A stretch of 43,579 nucleotides of DNA from CAZRRV01 sp964602735 (GCA_964602735.1 CAZRRV010000009.1:1-43579); one strand, 5' to 3'; counted from the first letter of the stretch, positions 1-9,135 are shown. Numbers and translations: made by a program. The notes: generated by a model from the sequence alone, not told the origin.

Positions 1-53
1 AGAGCGCTTGAATGGCATTCAAGAGGTCAGCGGTTCGATCCCGCTTATCTCCA
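1..53 (+). tRNA. tRNA-Ala (GGC), 3' part only
   Basis: The 5' third lies outside the window. The visible part has the anticodon stem 7-11/19-23 around the seven-base loop ATGGCAT (anticodon GGC, alanine), the T arm 29-45 with the TTCGATC loop, the 3' acceptor strand 46-52 and discriminator A53. CCA is not encoded: the next bases are CCG, as for the other two tRNAs in the window. Confidence 0.9.
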
Positions 54-60
54 CCGCGAA

Positions 61-97
61 AGCCCGCGATTACGGTTGTTAATCGCGGGCTGTTTTT
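61..97 (+). terminator. Intrinsic terminator after tRNA-Ala
   Basis: A perfect 12-bp stem (61-72 with 80-91) and a 7-nt loop are followed by a T run. It lies 8 nt past the tRNA end and so probably ends that transcript. Confidence 0.85.
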
Positions 98-179
98 TAT
101 TTTCGCCCAGCACCCCTCGCGTTTTCACCGGGCAGCACAAAAGCGCCGTTAAATTTCGGATAAGCACCGCCGAAAATTA

Positions 180-350
180 AGGAGGCACCGCCGGATAACC
201 GCCAGACGGTTCTGTGTTTCATCAGCCTGCATATTTTTCGTTATATTTCAGGAACGCCCGGTAATACGGGGAAGCATCCCCTGCGTTTTCTGTTCCGTCT
301 GCCGAAAATCCGACGGTGCATCCGACGCCGGACTTTTATGCGGGATTGAC
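180..350 (+). repeat. MITE-like intergenic repeat, copy A (diverged)
   Basis: One of four related elements (also 29924-30097, 37311-37381, and 38815-38987 on the minus strand). Shared blocks in the same order are the left end with CACCGCCGG, an internal CGTTATATTT, AATACGGGGAAG, AATCCGACGGTGCATCCGAC and the right end TTTATGCGGGATTG. The outer ends form an imperfect terminal inverted repeat, seen better in the other copies. No ORF is inside. The rest of 99-471 holds no gene; an imperfect GC-rich inverted repeat at 415-453 lies just past the GH116 stop. Confidence 0.7.
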
Positions 351-471
351 TTATATATTTCGGGAAACGCGTACCCGATTTCCCGGCGGTTTCCCCCTGC
401 CGGCGAGATAAAGCGGCGCCCTCGAACCGCGGGTTCCGCGTTTCAGGGGCGCCGACGGATCCGCCGCAAAG

Positions 472-3087
472 TCAGCGAACGGTAATGAAAATCTCTTCCC
501 GGGCGGGAATATCGGGCAAAACAAGCTCTTTCCCGCCGTTTTGAGAAACGGTGACATCCCGTCCGTCTATTTTAACGGATTCGATCCCGTCCGCGAACGG
601 CAGAACAATCCGATGAACGGGGAATTTCCCCTCTTTTACGGTAAAGGCGACGTGTTTACCGTTCCGCTTAACCAGGCCCCACCCGGAGCAGACGCACCAG
701 AATGCGGTCAGCGTTTCGTACTTCGGTTCAAACAGCGCCGTATCCCGATCGACGGCGAACCGCAGCCCCGACAACAGCGGCAGCAGCGCGAAACTCGCCA
801 TATTGCGCGCGTAATTGCTTCCGCATTCGAGTTCGTTCCACGGATTGCGGTTCGAACCGTCGTACCGGCTCCGCACCGAACGCACAATCGTCAGCCCCTC
901 CTCCGTAAATCCGCGGCTGCAGAGCAGGCCGGCAAGCGCGTACGCGGCGCCGTCGAAGATCTCCTCGGCATAGGTTATGGGAACGGCCGGCTTATATGTC
1001 CCGTCCGGGTAGTCGCATATAATCACGCCGCTTTCGTCGTTCAACGCGAATACTCTCCACGGGTTGGCAATATTCCGCATATTCCGCTTGAAATTATTGG
1101 CGTATATATTTTCAAGCGCGGTGTTTATCTGTTTCGGATCGAATACATCCCCCAGCATCAGTAAATCGGCGAACCACTGACCGAGCAACTGGTCGATTTC
1201 GCACCCGTCGCCGATTTGATACTTCAATTCCCCCTTTTCTTCATGCCAGTATTTCGGGCAACCGAATTTTTCGGTTACGCTTTTATCTTTCAAATCGATT
1301 TTCTGTATGAACCAGCGCCCGTTAAAGAGTTCCTCCGCCGTACCGCGGCGCCCGCGTTCGAACAGCCCGTTGTATTCCGCGCTTTCATCTTCGTATCCCA
1401 GCGCATCCGCCATAATCGAAGCGGCTTTCAAAGCGGCGAGGTACATTCCCTGCAGCCACCCCGACGGGCCGAACAGTTCCATATCAAGCGTGTTGTGCTG
1501 GCGCCCTTCCAGCATTCCGTCGCGGTCGGCGTCCCATCCGTGCGGATTATCCGGGCTCCAGGCATATTCCAGAACTTTGCGCACATCGTCCCAGTGGCCG
1601 CGCAGCCAGTCGGTATCTCCGCTAAGCCGCCATTCGCGAAAAGTTTTCAGTACGGTTCCCATTTGCCCGTCGAGGCAAATTCGTATCTTCTCCGGCGGCC
1701 TGCCGGCGGGAAGAGGCATACGGAAATTCATCGCGCCGTCGGGCATGACGGAATAGCGGAACTCGATATCCCGCAGCGAGCGCTCCAGATCGGGGAAAAG
1801 GAAGCACAGCGCAAAAGCGTAATTCCATACGTGCGCACAGCTCCCCTCGCAGGAGCCGACACTCTGCGCGACGCCCTCCCAGCCGTATATCGAGCCGTCT
1901 TCAAGCCGCATAACGGTCGGACTGCGCAAAACCGCCAGATTGGCGGATACGGCGTCGGTAACGGCGGGATCGAGCGTACTGTCGAACAGCGTGTCGCGAA
2001 ATTCGATCGTCTTATCCCAAAGCTCGGCGCCGTGTTCGATCGCGTATCTCGCGCTGTCCCGCGAATCCGCGAACCGCGTGGCGTAATAATTTTTCCATGT
2101 AATATCGTTCCCGTCTTTGTCTTTATACGGGTTCCAGTAATTGTACTGAAGCGGCGTGCTCCAGCTGAGGGTAAAACCGACGTCTCCCGACTGTCCCGGC
2201 GCCGGCGATGTGCTGCCGTAAATCGTGCAGGTGTCGTGGCGGCGGCAGGGAGCGTCGTACCTGCGCGCGACGGGGGTGTCGCTTTCGCAAAATTCATTCC
2301 AGAAGGTAATTATACTCTCTTCCCAATCGCCGCGATACCAGTACTCCTGCACATCGCATTCCGGCGCGTCGCATACGAGCGTAAGGTCGCCGTATGTCGG
2401 ATCGGTTATACGCGTCTCGCCGTCTCCGGGCGCAACCTGCGCCTCTTCCCCGGGCCGCGAGGCGTCTTCCGGCTTTTTCAACCCGTCGGGCAGCGCGCCG
2501 TAATTCATTAAGAACACGCCCGGTTTACCCGCGATGTCGACGGCGCGGTTCTTCGGTTCGGAATAAGGATTCCTGAGAGAAAAAGCCGCGGTATAGCGCC
2601 AGTTTTTATCTGTTTTGTTTTGAAATGTAATTTTAAGGAAAATAACGGGCAGCGATGAATTTTCCGAATCCAGGGGGATCATCGGGCTGAGCGCGGTAAG
2701 AATGATTTTCGCGGGAAAATCCGGCTCGTCGAAGGTCAGTTGAGCGACCGGGAACTCGCCCCGGAAAGTAAGATCCCGAAAATGCGGAAATCCGCTCATA
2801 TTGTTTACATCGGCTCCGAATCCGAAACCGTCAAGCGTATGCTCGTGCTTCCCGAACGATCCGCTGAAGTCGCGCTGTAAATCCGCCTGCAGCACCTTAA
2901 CTATTCGTTCCGATCCCGATACGGCTTTCACCGCGATATGAGTTCGCCCGTTTCTGGTGCCCTTGGCGGGGCGGTTGAAAATTTCCCAGTCCACAAAACT
3001 GCCGTCTCCCGCCAGCCCGATGCATCCCGTTCCGATGCCTCCGAGAGGGAAAGAAATCTCTCGCCTGTTTTCACCGGTGTAAATCAT
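472..3087 (-). CDS. GH116 family glycoside hydrolase (GBA2/bile-acid beta-glucosidase-like)
   Basis: Predicted retaining glycosidase of family GH116, 871 aa. The N-terminus (SFPLGGIGTGCIGLAGDG followed by WEIFNRP) is typical of the GBA2-type beta-sandwich domain, and the C-terminal half is the (alpha/alpha)6 catalytic domain. By alignment from memory to GBA2 and TxGH116, the nucleophile is about E414 (in GSCEGSCAHVWNY) and the acid/base about D535 (in QHNTLDMELFGPSG). The long open frame begins at 3195, but ATG 3087 is preferred because it sits about 10 nt after GGAGG and begins at the family N-terminus. No signal peptide is seen, so it is probably cytoplasmic and acts on imported glucosides, xylosides or related sugars; the substrate cannot be read from sequence. 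It stands alone, with no transporter or sugar regulator adjacent, and is divergent from the next gene. Confidence 0.9.
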   Translation of the reverse strand: MIYTGENRREISFPLGGIGTGCIGLAGDGSFVDWEIFNRPAKGTRNGRTHIAVKAVSGSERIVKVLQADLQRDFSGSFGKHEHTLDGFGFGADVNNMSGFPHFRDLTFRGEFPVAQLTFDEPDFPAKIILTALSPMIPLDSENSSLPVIFLKITFQNKTDKNWRYTAAFSLRNPYSEPKNRAVDIAGKPGVFLMNYGALPDGLKKPEDASRPGEEAQVAPGDGETRITDPTYGDLTLVCDAPECDVQEYWYRGDWEESIITFWNEFCESDTPVARRYDAPCRRHDTCTIYGSTSPAPGQSGDVGFTLSWSTPLQYNYWNPYKDKDGNDITWKNYYATRFADSRDSARYAIEHGAELWDKTIEFRDTLFDSTLDPAVTDAVSANLAVLRSPTVMRLEDGSIYGWEGVAQSVGSCEGSCAHVWNYAFALCFLFPDLERSLRDIEFRYSVMPDGAMNFRMPLPAGRPPEKIRICLDGQMGTVLKTFREWRLSGDTDWLRGHWDDVRKVLEYAWSPDNPHGWDADRDGMLEGRQHNTLDMELFGPSGWLQGMYLAALKAASIMADALGYEDESAEYNGLFERGRRGTAEELFNGRWFIQKIDLKDKSVTEKFGCPKYWHEEKGELKYQIGDGCEIDQLLGQWFADLLMLGDVFDPKQINTALENIYANNFKRNMRNIANPWRVFALNDESGVIICDYPDGTYKPAVPITYAEEIFDGAAYALAGLLCSRGFTEEGLTIVRSVRSRYDGSNRNPWNELECGSNYARNMASFALLPLLSGLRFAVDRDTALFEPKYETLTAFWCVCSGWGLVKRNGKHVAFTVKEGKFPVHRIVLPFADGIESVKIDGRDVTVSQNGGKELVLPDIPAREEIFITVR

Positions 3088-3356
3088 AACAGCAATACCT
3101 CCGTCCGTTTTTTCAATTTCCTCAATACTTATAACACAGCGACACCGTGTTTGCAAGCATAAAAAGCCGGGAGAACACATATTTTTCCCGAACATTTTTC
3201 ACGGTTTCAAAAAGCCGCGGAACCGCCGTTCCGCCCGATTACCGAGCCGCGAAAACCGCAACCGCCGCCGGCCGGTTTCGAACCGTATTTGATTAGCGAG
3301 CGCAATCATATCGGGCGGCAAAATCGGCGCCGTCGGAATTGTTTACAATTTCCGCC

Positions 3357-3385
3357 TTGATTTTCGGCGCGGGCGGTGCTAAAAT
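3357..3385 (+). promoter_or_regulatory. Sigma-A promoter for the LTA-synthase-like gene
   Basis: TTGATT (3357-3362), a 17-bp spacer and TAAAAT (3380-3385) lie about 60 bp before the start codon. The remainder of 3088-3446 shows no gene. Confidence 0.7.
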
Positions 3386-3446
3386 TACGATTTGAGTTTG
3401 ATAAGATTCTTCCGATTTCTTTTATTGCCGGTTTGGAGGCGGTTTG

Positions 3447-5606
3447 TTGAAAGAGTTTTTAGCAAAATTCTTCGCGAAAGTACGATCCGGGGCGAAAGCG
3501 GTGTGCCGTTTTCTTTTCCATGACCGCGAAGAGACCGAATACACAAACAAACAACTGGTGATGCAAACGGTTGTAAAGTCGCTGATGTTCGCGTTCGCGC
3601 TGTCATATTACGAATTTATCCTGCACTGGAACACAATCGGGGAGTTCACATGGAAATTTATTTATCCCGTGATTCTTTCCGTCCCCGTAGGGTTGCTGTG
3701 CGCTCTGCTGACATCGTTCTTCCGCAGGGTGATAAACAGGATAATTTCATGGGCCCTGCTGATAGCGGGCTACCTGTTTTTAGGGGCGCAGCTCACCTAC
3801 TATAAGATATTCGGATCGTTTATATCGTTCTCGCTGATGAAAATGGGCGGGCAGGCGATAAAAAATTTCTGGCCGGAAGTCGCGAACGCCATAAAGGTAA
3901 ACTGGATGCCCCTGCTGCTTATGGCGCTCCCGCTGTTTCTGCACGCGATTGCCTCCATCCCGGCTTTCCATGTTAAAATCGACTATCAGCACCGGCGGCC
4001 GAAAGCGCAGCTTGTTACCGCCGCCGCCCTTATCCCCACATATCTGCTGAGCCTCTGCACACTGTTTTTCGGCGGCACCGGCAACTACACCCCATACGAC
4101 GCTTATTTCAATTCCGATACCACAACCGAATTTTCATTGAATACGTTAGGCGCGTTTTCGACAATGGTGCTCGAACTTATCGGTTCGGGGGAGCCCGGCA
4201 ACCTGGACGAACAGTTGGCCCCGTCGTCGTCGAATCCGGCCGTGAGCTATGTCGAACCTCCCGTCGACTCGTCGGTTTACACCCCCGATAAATACAATAT
4301 GCTGAACATAGATTTCGACACTTTGAGCGCCGGCACCGATGATAAAGACATCCGCGTTCTCAACGATTATTTCAAAACCGTCGAACCGTCGGCGAAAAAC
4401 GGATACACCGGCAAATTCAAGGGCTACAACCTCATTTCGATCTGCGCCGAGTCGTTCTCGCCGTACCTTATCGACCCCGTTATAACACCGACCCTGTACA
4501 AACTCGCGAACGGCGGTTTCGTGTTCGAGAATTACTACAACAGCTACCAGTCGGTTACGACAAACGGCGAGTACACTTTCTGTATGGGGCTGTTCCCCGA
4601 TCTCTCGCGCAACAAGAGCGACGGCAGCTTCAAAGCCTCGAGCGGAAATTATCTTCCCTACTGCATGGGCAACGAGTTCGCGACCGAAGGGGTTGCGGCA
4701 CACGGCTACCATAATTACAGGGGAACCTACTATTCGCGCCGTACAAGCCACCCGAACATGGGCTATCAGATGAAGTTTATGGACGACGGCATGGAGTTTT
4801 CCACCACCTGGCCCACGTCCGACCTCGAAATGATGCAGCAGTCGGTCGACGATTATATCAAAGAGAAACGTTTCCACGCCTACTATATGACATTCAGCGG
4901 CCATTACCGTTACAGCTTTATATCCAATCCCATGTGCAAACTTAACAAAGATCTGGCATACAGCCTGGCCGGCGACCGCGGCTATTCCGAACCGGTTATG
5001 GCGTACATAGCCTGCAATCTGGAACTTGAAAAAGCGCTTACCTACCTCCTCGACCGCCTTGAAACCGCCGGAGTGCTCGATAAAACGGTAATCGTGCTCG
5101 CGGGCGACCATTACCCCTACGGGCTTAATTACAATCAGTACAACGAGCTGGCGGGTTACACCGTCGACACCAAATTCGGCAAGTTCAAAAGCACATTCAT
5201 CTGCTACAACAGCGCGATGGAGCCGGTGAAAGTAAGTACACCGTGCGCCACGCCGGATATTCTTCCCACGCTGCTCAATCTGTTCGGCTTTTCATACGAT
5301 TCGAGACTGCTGGCGGGCACCGATGTGTTCGCGCCGAACAAAGATCATCTCGCTGTTTTAAGCTCACAAAGCTTTATCTCCGACAAGGTAATGTTCGACT
5401 CCGGCTCTAACGATGCGATTTATCTCGTCGACCGCGCGACTCTCCCCGAAAATTATGTAAAGAATACGATAAACCTTATCAAACGGAAAATGACCCTTTC
5501 CTCCGGAATACTCGACAACGATTATTACCGTTTTGTCTACACTCAACTTAACGGCGGCGTCGATCCCGACCCGCGAACCGATTCCGGCGCCACGTCGTCC
5601 TCATAA
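3447..5606 (+). CDS. LTA synthase family protein (membrane sulfatase-fold phosphoglycerol transferase)
   Basis: Predicted polytopic membrane enzyme that would transfer glycerol-phosphate from phosphatidylglycerol to a growing polymer or glycolipid on the outer face of the membrane. The N-terminal third has about five hydrophobic helices; the extracellular C-terminal half is the alkaline-phosphatase/sulfatase fold. Visible catalytic elements are E335 (CAESFSP, metal), T371 (TTNGEY, nucleophile position as in LtaS) and D554-H555 (AGDHYPYG, metal). The protein is 719 aa, longer than the roughly 650 of S. aureus LtaS. TTG 3444 is also open, but TTG 3447 lies 7 nt after GGAGG and is preferred. No glycolipid-synthesis genes are adjacent, so true LTA synthesis rather than another phosphoglycerol modification is inferred. 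Confidence 0.85.
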   Translation: MKEFLAKFFAKVRSGAKAVCRFLFHDREETEYTNKQLVMQTVVKSLMFAFALSYYEFILHWNTIGEFTWKFIYPVILSVPVGLLCALLTSFFRRVINRIISWALLIAGYLFLGAQLTYYKIFGSFISFSLMKMGGQAIKNFWPEVANAIKVNWMPLLLMALPLFLHAIASIPAFHVKIDYQHRRPKAQLVTAAALIPTYLLSLCTLFFGGTGNYTPYDAYFNSDTTTEFSLNTLGAFSTMVLELIGSGEPGNLDEQLAPSSSNPAVSYVEPPVDSSVYTPDKYNMLNIDFDTLSAGTDDKDIRVLNDYFKTVEPSAKNGYTGKFKGYNLISICAESFSPYLIDPVITPTLYKLANGGFVFENYYNSYQSVTTNGEYTFCMGLFPDLSRNKSDGSFKASSGNYLPYCMGNEFATEGVAAHGYHNYRGTYYSRRTSHPNMGYQMKFMDDGMEFSTTWPTSDLEMMQQSVDDYIKEKRFHAYYMTFSGHYRYSFISNPMCKLNKDLAYSLAGDRGYSEPVMAYIACNLELEKALTYLLDRLETAGVLDKTVIVLAGDHYPYGLNYNQYNELAGYTVDTKFGKFKSTFICYNSAMEPVKVSTPCATPDILPTLLNLFGFSYDSRLLAGTDVFAPNKDHLAVLSSQSFISDKVMFDSGSNDAIYLVDRATLPENYVKNTINLIKRKMTLSSGILDNDYYRFVYTQLNGGVDPDPRTDSGATSSS

Positions 5607-5665
5607 CGAGGCTGCGGAAATAAAACAGCGCCCCGCGCTCGGGTCTTGCGGCAGGTAAAATAAGC

Positions 5666-5694
5666 TTGACAATTTACGCGGCGCGGGGTATAAT
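5666..5694 (+). promoter_or_regulatory. Consensus sigma-A promoter for tRNA-Thr
   Basis: TTGACA (5666-5671), 17-bp spacer, TATAAT (5689-5694): a perfect consensus match ending 13 bp before the tRNA. Confidence 0.93.
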
Positions 5695-5707
5695 CACACT
5701 TGTAACC

Positions 5708-5780
5708 GCTGCTATGGCTCAGGTGGCAGAGCACATCCTTGGTAAGGATGAGGTCACCGGTTCGAATCCGGTTAGCAGCT
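5708..5780 (+). tRNA. tRNA-Thr (GGT)
   Basis: Complete cloverleaf: acceptor GCTGCTA/TAGCAGC, anticodon stem CATCC/GGATG with loop TTGGTAA (anticodon GGT), T arm ACCGG-TTCGAAT-CCGGT, discriminator T. CCA is not encoded (CCG follows). Confidence 0.96.
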
Positions 5781-5794
5781 CCGCGTTTACCCGC

Positions 5795-5830
5795 GCCGGG
5801 CGTTTCCGTCCGCCGCGGCTTTTGTGTTTT
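5795..5830 (+). terminator. Probable terminator of tRNA-Thr
   Basis: An 8-bp GC stem with one bulge (5795-5802 with 5811-5819) is followed by TTTTGTGTTTT, 15 nt past the tRNA. The bulge and interrupted T tract lower confidence. Confidence 0.5.
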
Positions 5831-5957
5831 GGGCGGCGCGGCTTATTGAGCCGTCGCCCGTTTCACCTTTTTTACACCCGCGCCGCAGCTTTAATATCCG
5901 GCGGCGTCCCGCGGCACGAAAGGGTTCGATTCAACCGTTAAACGGAAGGTGTTGATA

Positions 5958-6476
5958 TTGGCAAGCCTGAATATCGTTCTGGTAGAACCGGAAATTCCCC
6001 AGAACACCGGCAATATAGCGAGAACCTGCGCCGCCACGGGCGCCGCACTTCACATCGTAAAGCCCATGGGATTTACCGTAGATGATAAAAAGCTGAAACG
6101 CAGCGGCCTCGATTATTGGCATTATCTCGACATCACCTATTACGAAAATCTGAATGATTTTTTCGCTAAGGTAAAAGGCGAATTTTTCTTCTTTACAACC
6201 AAGGCAAGGCGGGTTTACAGCGAAATTTCATACCCCGACGGATGTTACCTTTTCTTCGGGAAAGAAACACGCGGGCTGCCGGAGGAACTGCTCGCCGCCA
6301 ACCCCTCGCGATGCGTAAGACTTCCGATGATGGCGGGATTGCGCAGCCTTAATCTGTCGAATACCGTAGCCGTGGGAGTATACGAGGCGTTGCGGCAATG
6401 GGGGTTCCCCGATTTGCAAAACAAAGGGCAGCTTCACACATATAAATGGGAAGATGCCGGAGACGCACAACTTTAA
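5958..6476 (+). CDS. trmL: tRNA (cytidine/uridine-34 2'-O) methyltransferase TrmL (SPOUT)
   Basis: SAM-dependent SPOUT-class methyltransferase that modifies the wobble ribose of leucine tRNAs. The 172-aa protein is one SpoU domain: the N-terminal motif PEIPQNTGNIARTCAATG, then FGKETRGLPEE and the knot motif MAGLRSLNLSNTVAVGVYEA are all present, as in YibK/TrmL. The frame is open from GTG 5949, but TTG 5958 lies 8 nt after GGAAGG and begins right at the family N-terminus, so it is chosen. It appears monocistronic between tRNA-Thr and the citrate synthase gene. Confidence 0.92.
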   Translation: MASLNIVLVEPEIPQNTGNIARTCAATGAALHIVKPMGFTVDDKKLKRSGLDYWHYLDITYYENLNDFFAKVKGEFFFFTTKARRVYSEISYPDGCYLFFGKETRGLPEELLAANPSRCVRLPMMAGLRSLNLSNTVAVGVYEALRQWGFPDLQNKGQLHTYKWEDAGDAQL

Positions 6477-6518
6477 GGCAAATATTCACAAAATGTTCAA
6501 ATATTCCGCGGATATTTA

Positions 6519-6527
6519 TGGTATAAT
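6519..6527 (+). promoter_or_regulatory. Possible extended -10 promoter for citrate synthase
   Basis: TGGTATAAT matches an extended -10 element (TGnTATAAT). No convincing -35 is present. It lies just left of the assembly gap, which must hide the start of the citrate synthase gene. Confidence 0.45.
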
Positions 6528-6550
6528 TATATTTCATTCACCGAAAGAAG

Positions 6551-6650
6551 NNNNNNNNNNNNNNNNNNNNNNNNNNNNNNNNNNNNNNNNNNNNNNNNNN
6601 NNNNNNNNNNNNNNNNNNNNNNNNNNNNNNNNNNNNNNNNNNNNNNNNNN
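6551..6650. other. Assembly gap (100 Ns)
   Basis: Exactly 100 unknown bases, a conventional scaffold-gap length, so the true distance is unknown. The downstream frame is open from the first known base, so the gap removes the 5' end of the citrate synthase gene. Confidence 0.98.
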
Positions 6651-8003
6651 TATTCCGCCGTAACACCGAAAATTGAGGAATATGCCGCTTTAGCCTTAAA
6701 GAACGGCACAATCGATTCCGCGCTGTTTACCGAACATCATGTGTACCGCGGTCTGCGCGACCTAAACGGACGCGGGGTTTTAACGGGGCTTACCGAAATT
6801 TCGGATGTTATATCGAAAAAAACCGTAAACGGGGAGGAGGTGCCCTGCGAGGGGCAGCTTTATTACCGCGGATATAACATCTACGATTTAACGGCGGGTT
6901 TTTTTAAGGATCGCCGTTTCGGTTTTGAAGAGATAACCTATCTGCTGCTGTTCGGCGAACTTCCCACCGTCGCCGAGCTTGAAGATTTTACGAAGGAACT
7001 CGCCGATTTTCGCTCACTGCCCGAATCGTTTGTACGCGATGTTATTATGAAAGCCCCGTCAACCAACCTGATGAACTCGCTGGCGAGGAGCGTCCTCACC
7101 CTTTATTCATACGACAGCCGCGCCGACGATGTTTCGATTCCGAATGTGCTGAGGCAGTGTTTGCATCTTATCGCCGTTTTCCCGATGCTCGCGGTATACG
7201 GCTACAATTCATACAATTATTACAAGCGCGGCAACCGCAGTTTCTTTATCCATGAGCCGGAGCACGGGCTTTCCACCGCGGAAAACATTCTGCACATGCT
7301 GCGAATCGACAGCAGTTACACCGAGCTCGAGGCGAAAATCCTCGATCTGGCGCTGGTGCTTCACGCCGAACACGGCGGAGGCAATAATTCCACATTTACA
7401 ACAAGAGTCGTCTCCTCATCGGGAACCGACACTTATTCCGCTGTGGCGGCGGCGCTGGGTTCGCTTAAAGGTCCGAAGCACGGGGGCGCCAACCTGAAAG
7501 TTCGCGCTATGATCGCCGATATTGAGGAAAATGTCCGCGACTGGAACGACGAGGAAGAAGTGGGAGAGTACCTGCGGAAAATTCTCCGCCGCGAAACCTT
7601 CGATCGCGCCGGGCTTATTTACGGTATCGGTCACGCGGTATATTCGGTATCGGATCCCAGGGCCGAAATATTTCGCTCGTTTGTTGAAAAGCTTTCGCGG
7701 GAGAAAGGCCTGCAGAAAGAATACAAACTCTATTCGCTGATCGAAACGCTGGCGCCGAAAATCATAGCCGGCGAACGTAAAATGTATAAGGGCGTGAGCT
7801 CGAATATCGATTTTTACAGCGGTTTTGTTTACGACATGCTGGGTCTTCCGCCGGAACTTTACACTCCGATTTTCGCTATCGCGCGCATTGCCGGATGGAG
7901 CGCTCACCGCATCGAGGAGCTGATTAACGCGGGAAAAATAATCCGCCCGGCGTACCGCAACGTCTGCCCGAAACGCGATTATGTACCGTTAAGCGAGCGT
8001 TAA
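6651..8003 (+). CDS. Citrate synthase, 5' end lost in assembly gap
   Basis: Condenses acetyl-CoA and oxaloacetate to citrate, probably supplying 2-oxoglutarate for glutamate synthesis. The frame is open from the first base after the gap, and those residues (TPKIEEYAALALKNGTID) look like normal N-terminal citrate synthase sequence leading into RGLRDLNGRGVLTGLTEIS. The in-frame GTG at 6741 is therefore probably not the true start. Active-site segments are visible: HAEHGGGNNSTF (first His), LKGPKHGGAN (second His) and GHAVYSVSDPRAE (Asp), with a C-terminal GWSAHRIEE. No aconitase or isocitrate dehydrogenase is nearby. metA follows after 18 nt, so the two may be cotranscribed. Confidence 0.92.
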   Translation, partial: YSAVTPKIEEYAALALKNGTIDSALFTEHHVYRGLRDLNGRGVLTGLTEISDVISKKTVNGEEVPCEGQLYYRGYNIYDLTAGFFKDRRFGFEEITYLLLFGELPTVAELEDFTKELADFRSLPESFVRDVIMKAPSTNLMNSLARSVLTLYSYDSRADDVSIPNVLRQCLHLIAVFPMLAVYGYNSYNYYKRGNRSFFIHEPEHGLSTAENILHMLRIDSSYTELEAKILDLALVLHAEHGGGNNSTFTTRVVSSSGTDTYSAVAAALGSLKGPKHGGANLKVRAMIADIEENVRDWNDEEEVGEYLRKILRRETFDRAGLIYGIGHAVYSVSDPRAEIFRSFVEKLSREKGLQKEYKLYSLIETLAPKIIAGERKMYKGVSSNIDFYSGFVYDMLGLPPELYTPIFAIARIAGWSAHRIEELINAGKIIRPAYRNVCPKRDYVPLSER

Positions 8004-8021
8004 TAAAAGAGGGGAAAAGCT

Positions 8022-8939
8022 TTGCCGCCGATTAAAATACCCAACGATCTCCCCGCCACGGTTACGCTGAGCGAGGAAAACATCTTTTACATGACCGAAG
8101 AGCGCGCCCTGCGCCAGGATATTCGGCCGCTGCGCATTGTTATTCTCAACCTGATGCCGACGAAAATCGAAACCGAAACGCAGCTTTTGCGGCTCCTCGG
8201 CAACACGCCGCTCCAGGTGGAAATCGAACTGATGCAGATGGCGTCGCACGAATCGAAAAATACTTCAAAAGAACATCTGCTTAAATTCTACAAAGTGTTT
8301 GACGAGATCAAAAGCGAACGTTTCGACGGGCTTATCGTCACCGGAGCGCCCGTCGAACTTCTGCCTTACGAAGAGGTAAACTACTGGAACGAACTGCAAC
8401 GGGTGCTTAAGTGGGCGGAAACAAATGTGTACTCGGTACTGTATATCTGCTGGGCCGCGCTGGCAGGCCTCTATTACCGTTTCGGCATAAACAAATTTTC
8501 TCTGCCGCGAAAATTAAGCGGCGTTTACCCCCACAGGGTAACATCTCTTCTGCATCCGGTAACCCGCGGCTTCGACGATATGTTTTACGCTCCGCATTCC
8601 CGCTACTCCGGCCTCGACGAAAAGCAGCTTGCGGCTGTTCCGTCGCTGGAAATTCTGGCGTATTCCGATAAAGCCGGGCCGTACATAATAGCCGATAAAA
8701 ACAGCCGCAATCTGTTCGTTACGGGGCATCCCGAATACAGCCGCGATACGCTGGCCGGCGAATATCGCCGCGACCTCGCGCGCGGGATAAATCCCGAAAT
8801 ACCCGAAAATTACTTTCCCGGCGACAATCCCGCCGAAAAACCCGCGTTCACATGGAAAGCACACTCAAACTTACTGTTTTACAACTGGCTTAACCATATC
8901 GTTTACCAGCACACACCGTATGATCTGTCGGAACTTTGA
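8022..8939 (+). CDS. metAA: Homoserine O-acetyltransferase, MetA type
   Basis: Acylates homoserine in methionine biosynthesis. The 305-aa protein has the MetA glutamine-amidotransferase-like fold: nucleophile C143 in YICWAALAGLYY, and the His/Glu pair in VTGHPEYSRDTL. Residue 112 (TGAPVELL) is Glu. In the MetA family Glu at the equivalent position (111 in Bacillus cereus) favours acetyl-CoA, whereas Gly (E. coli) favours succinyl-CoA, so acetyl transfer is predicted. The TTG start is 7 nt after AGAGGGG. It lies 18 nt after citrate synthase and is followed by a strong terminator. Confidence 0.94.
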   Translation: MPPIKIPNDLPATVTLSEENIFYMTEERALRQDIRPLRIVILNLMPTKIETETQLLRLLGNTPLQVEIELMQMASHESKNTSKEHLLKFYKVFDEIKSERFDGLIVTGAPVELLPYEEVNYWNELQRVLKWAETNVYSVLYICWAALAGLYYRFGINKFSLPRKLSGVYPHRVTSLLHPVTRGFDDMFYAPHSRYSGLDEKQLAAVPSLEILAYSDKAGPYIIADKNSRNLFVTGHPEYSRDTLAGEYRRDLARGINPEIPENYFPGDNPAEKPAFTWKAHSNLLFYNWLNHIVYQHTPYDLSEL

Positions 8940-8967
8940 AATTTATCGTTTCGGGTTATACGCCATA

Positions 8968-9010
8968 AAGCCCGGGTAAGCCGCCTGGCGGCTCACCCGG
9001 GCTTTTTTTA
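8968..9010 (+). terminator. Intrinsic terminator after metA
   Basis: A long GC-rich hairpin (about 8968-8985 with 8988-9004, tiny loop) is followed by a run of seven Ts. It ends the citrate synthase-metA transcript. Confidence 0.9.
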
Positions 9011-9098
9011 TTTTCACTCCGCTTTTTCCCGCGCCGCTACATGCCACCGCCGATTTTCCGCAAACGGCTAATACAGCGCATTGTAACACCGCACAGTG

Positions 9099-9129
9099 CA
9101 AAAAACGGGCGGAAATTTATTCCGCCCGT
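9099..9129 (-). terminator. Intrinsic terminator of the rnj-...-ftsH operon
   Basis: Read on the minus strand, the stem ACGGGCGGA...TCCGCCCGT is followed by six Ts, 7 nt past the ftsH stop. It faces the metA terminator from the opposite direction. Confidence 0.9.
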
Positions 9130-9135
9130 CATGCA

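Noticed and set aside
1216..2511. 431-codon open frame on the plus strand
   Set aside because: Antisense shadow of the GH116 gene, with Arg/Pro-rich sequence and no SD or family motif.
4146..5111. 321-codon open frame on the minus strand
   Set aside because: Antisense to the LTA-synthase-like catalytic domain; no SD or recognisable domain.
6454..6709. Small frames crossing the N run
   Set aside because: They exist only because unknown bases contain no stop codons.
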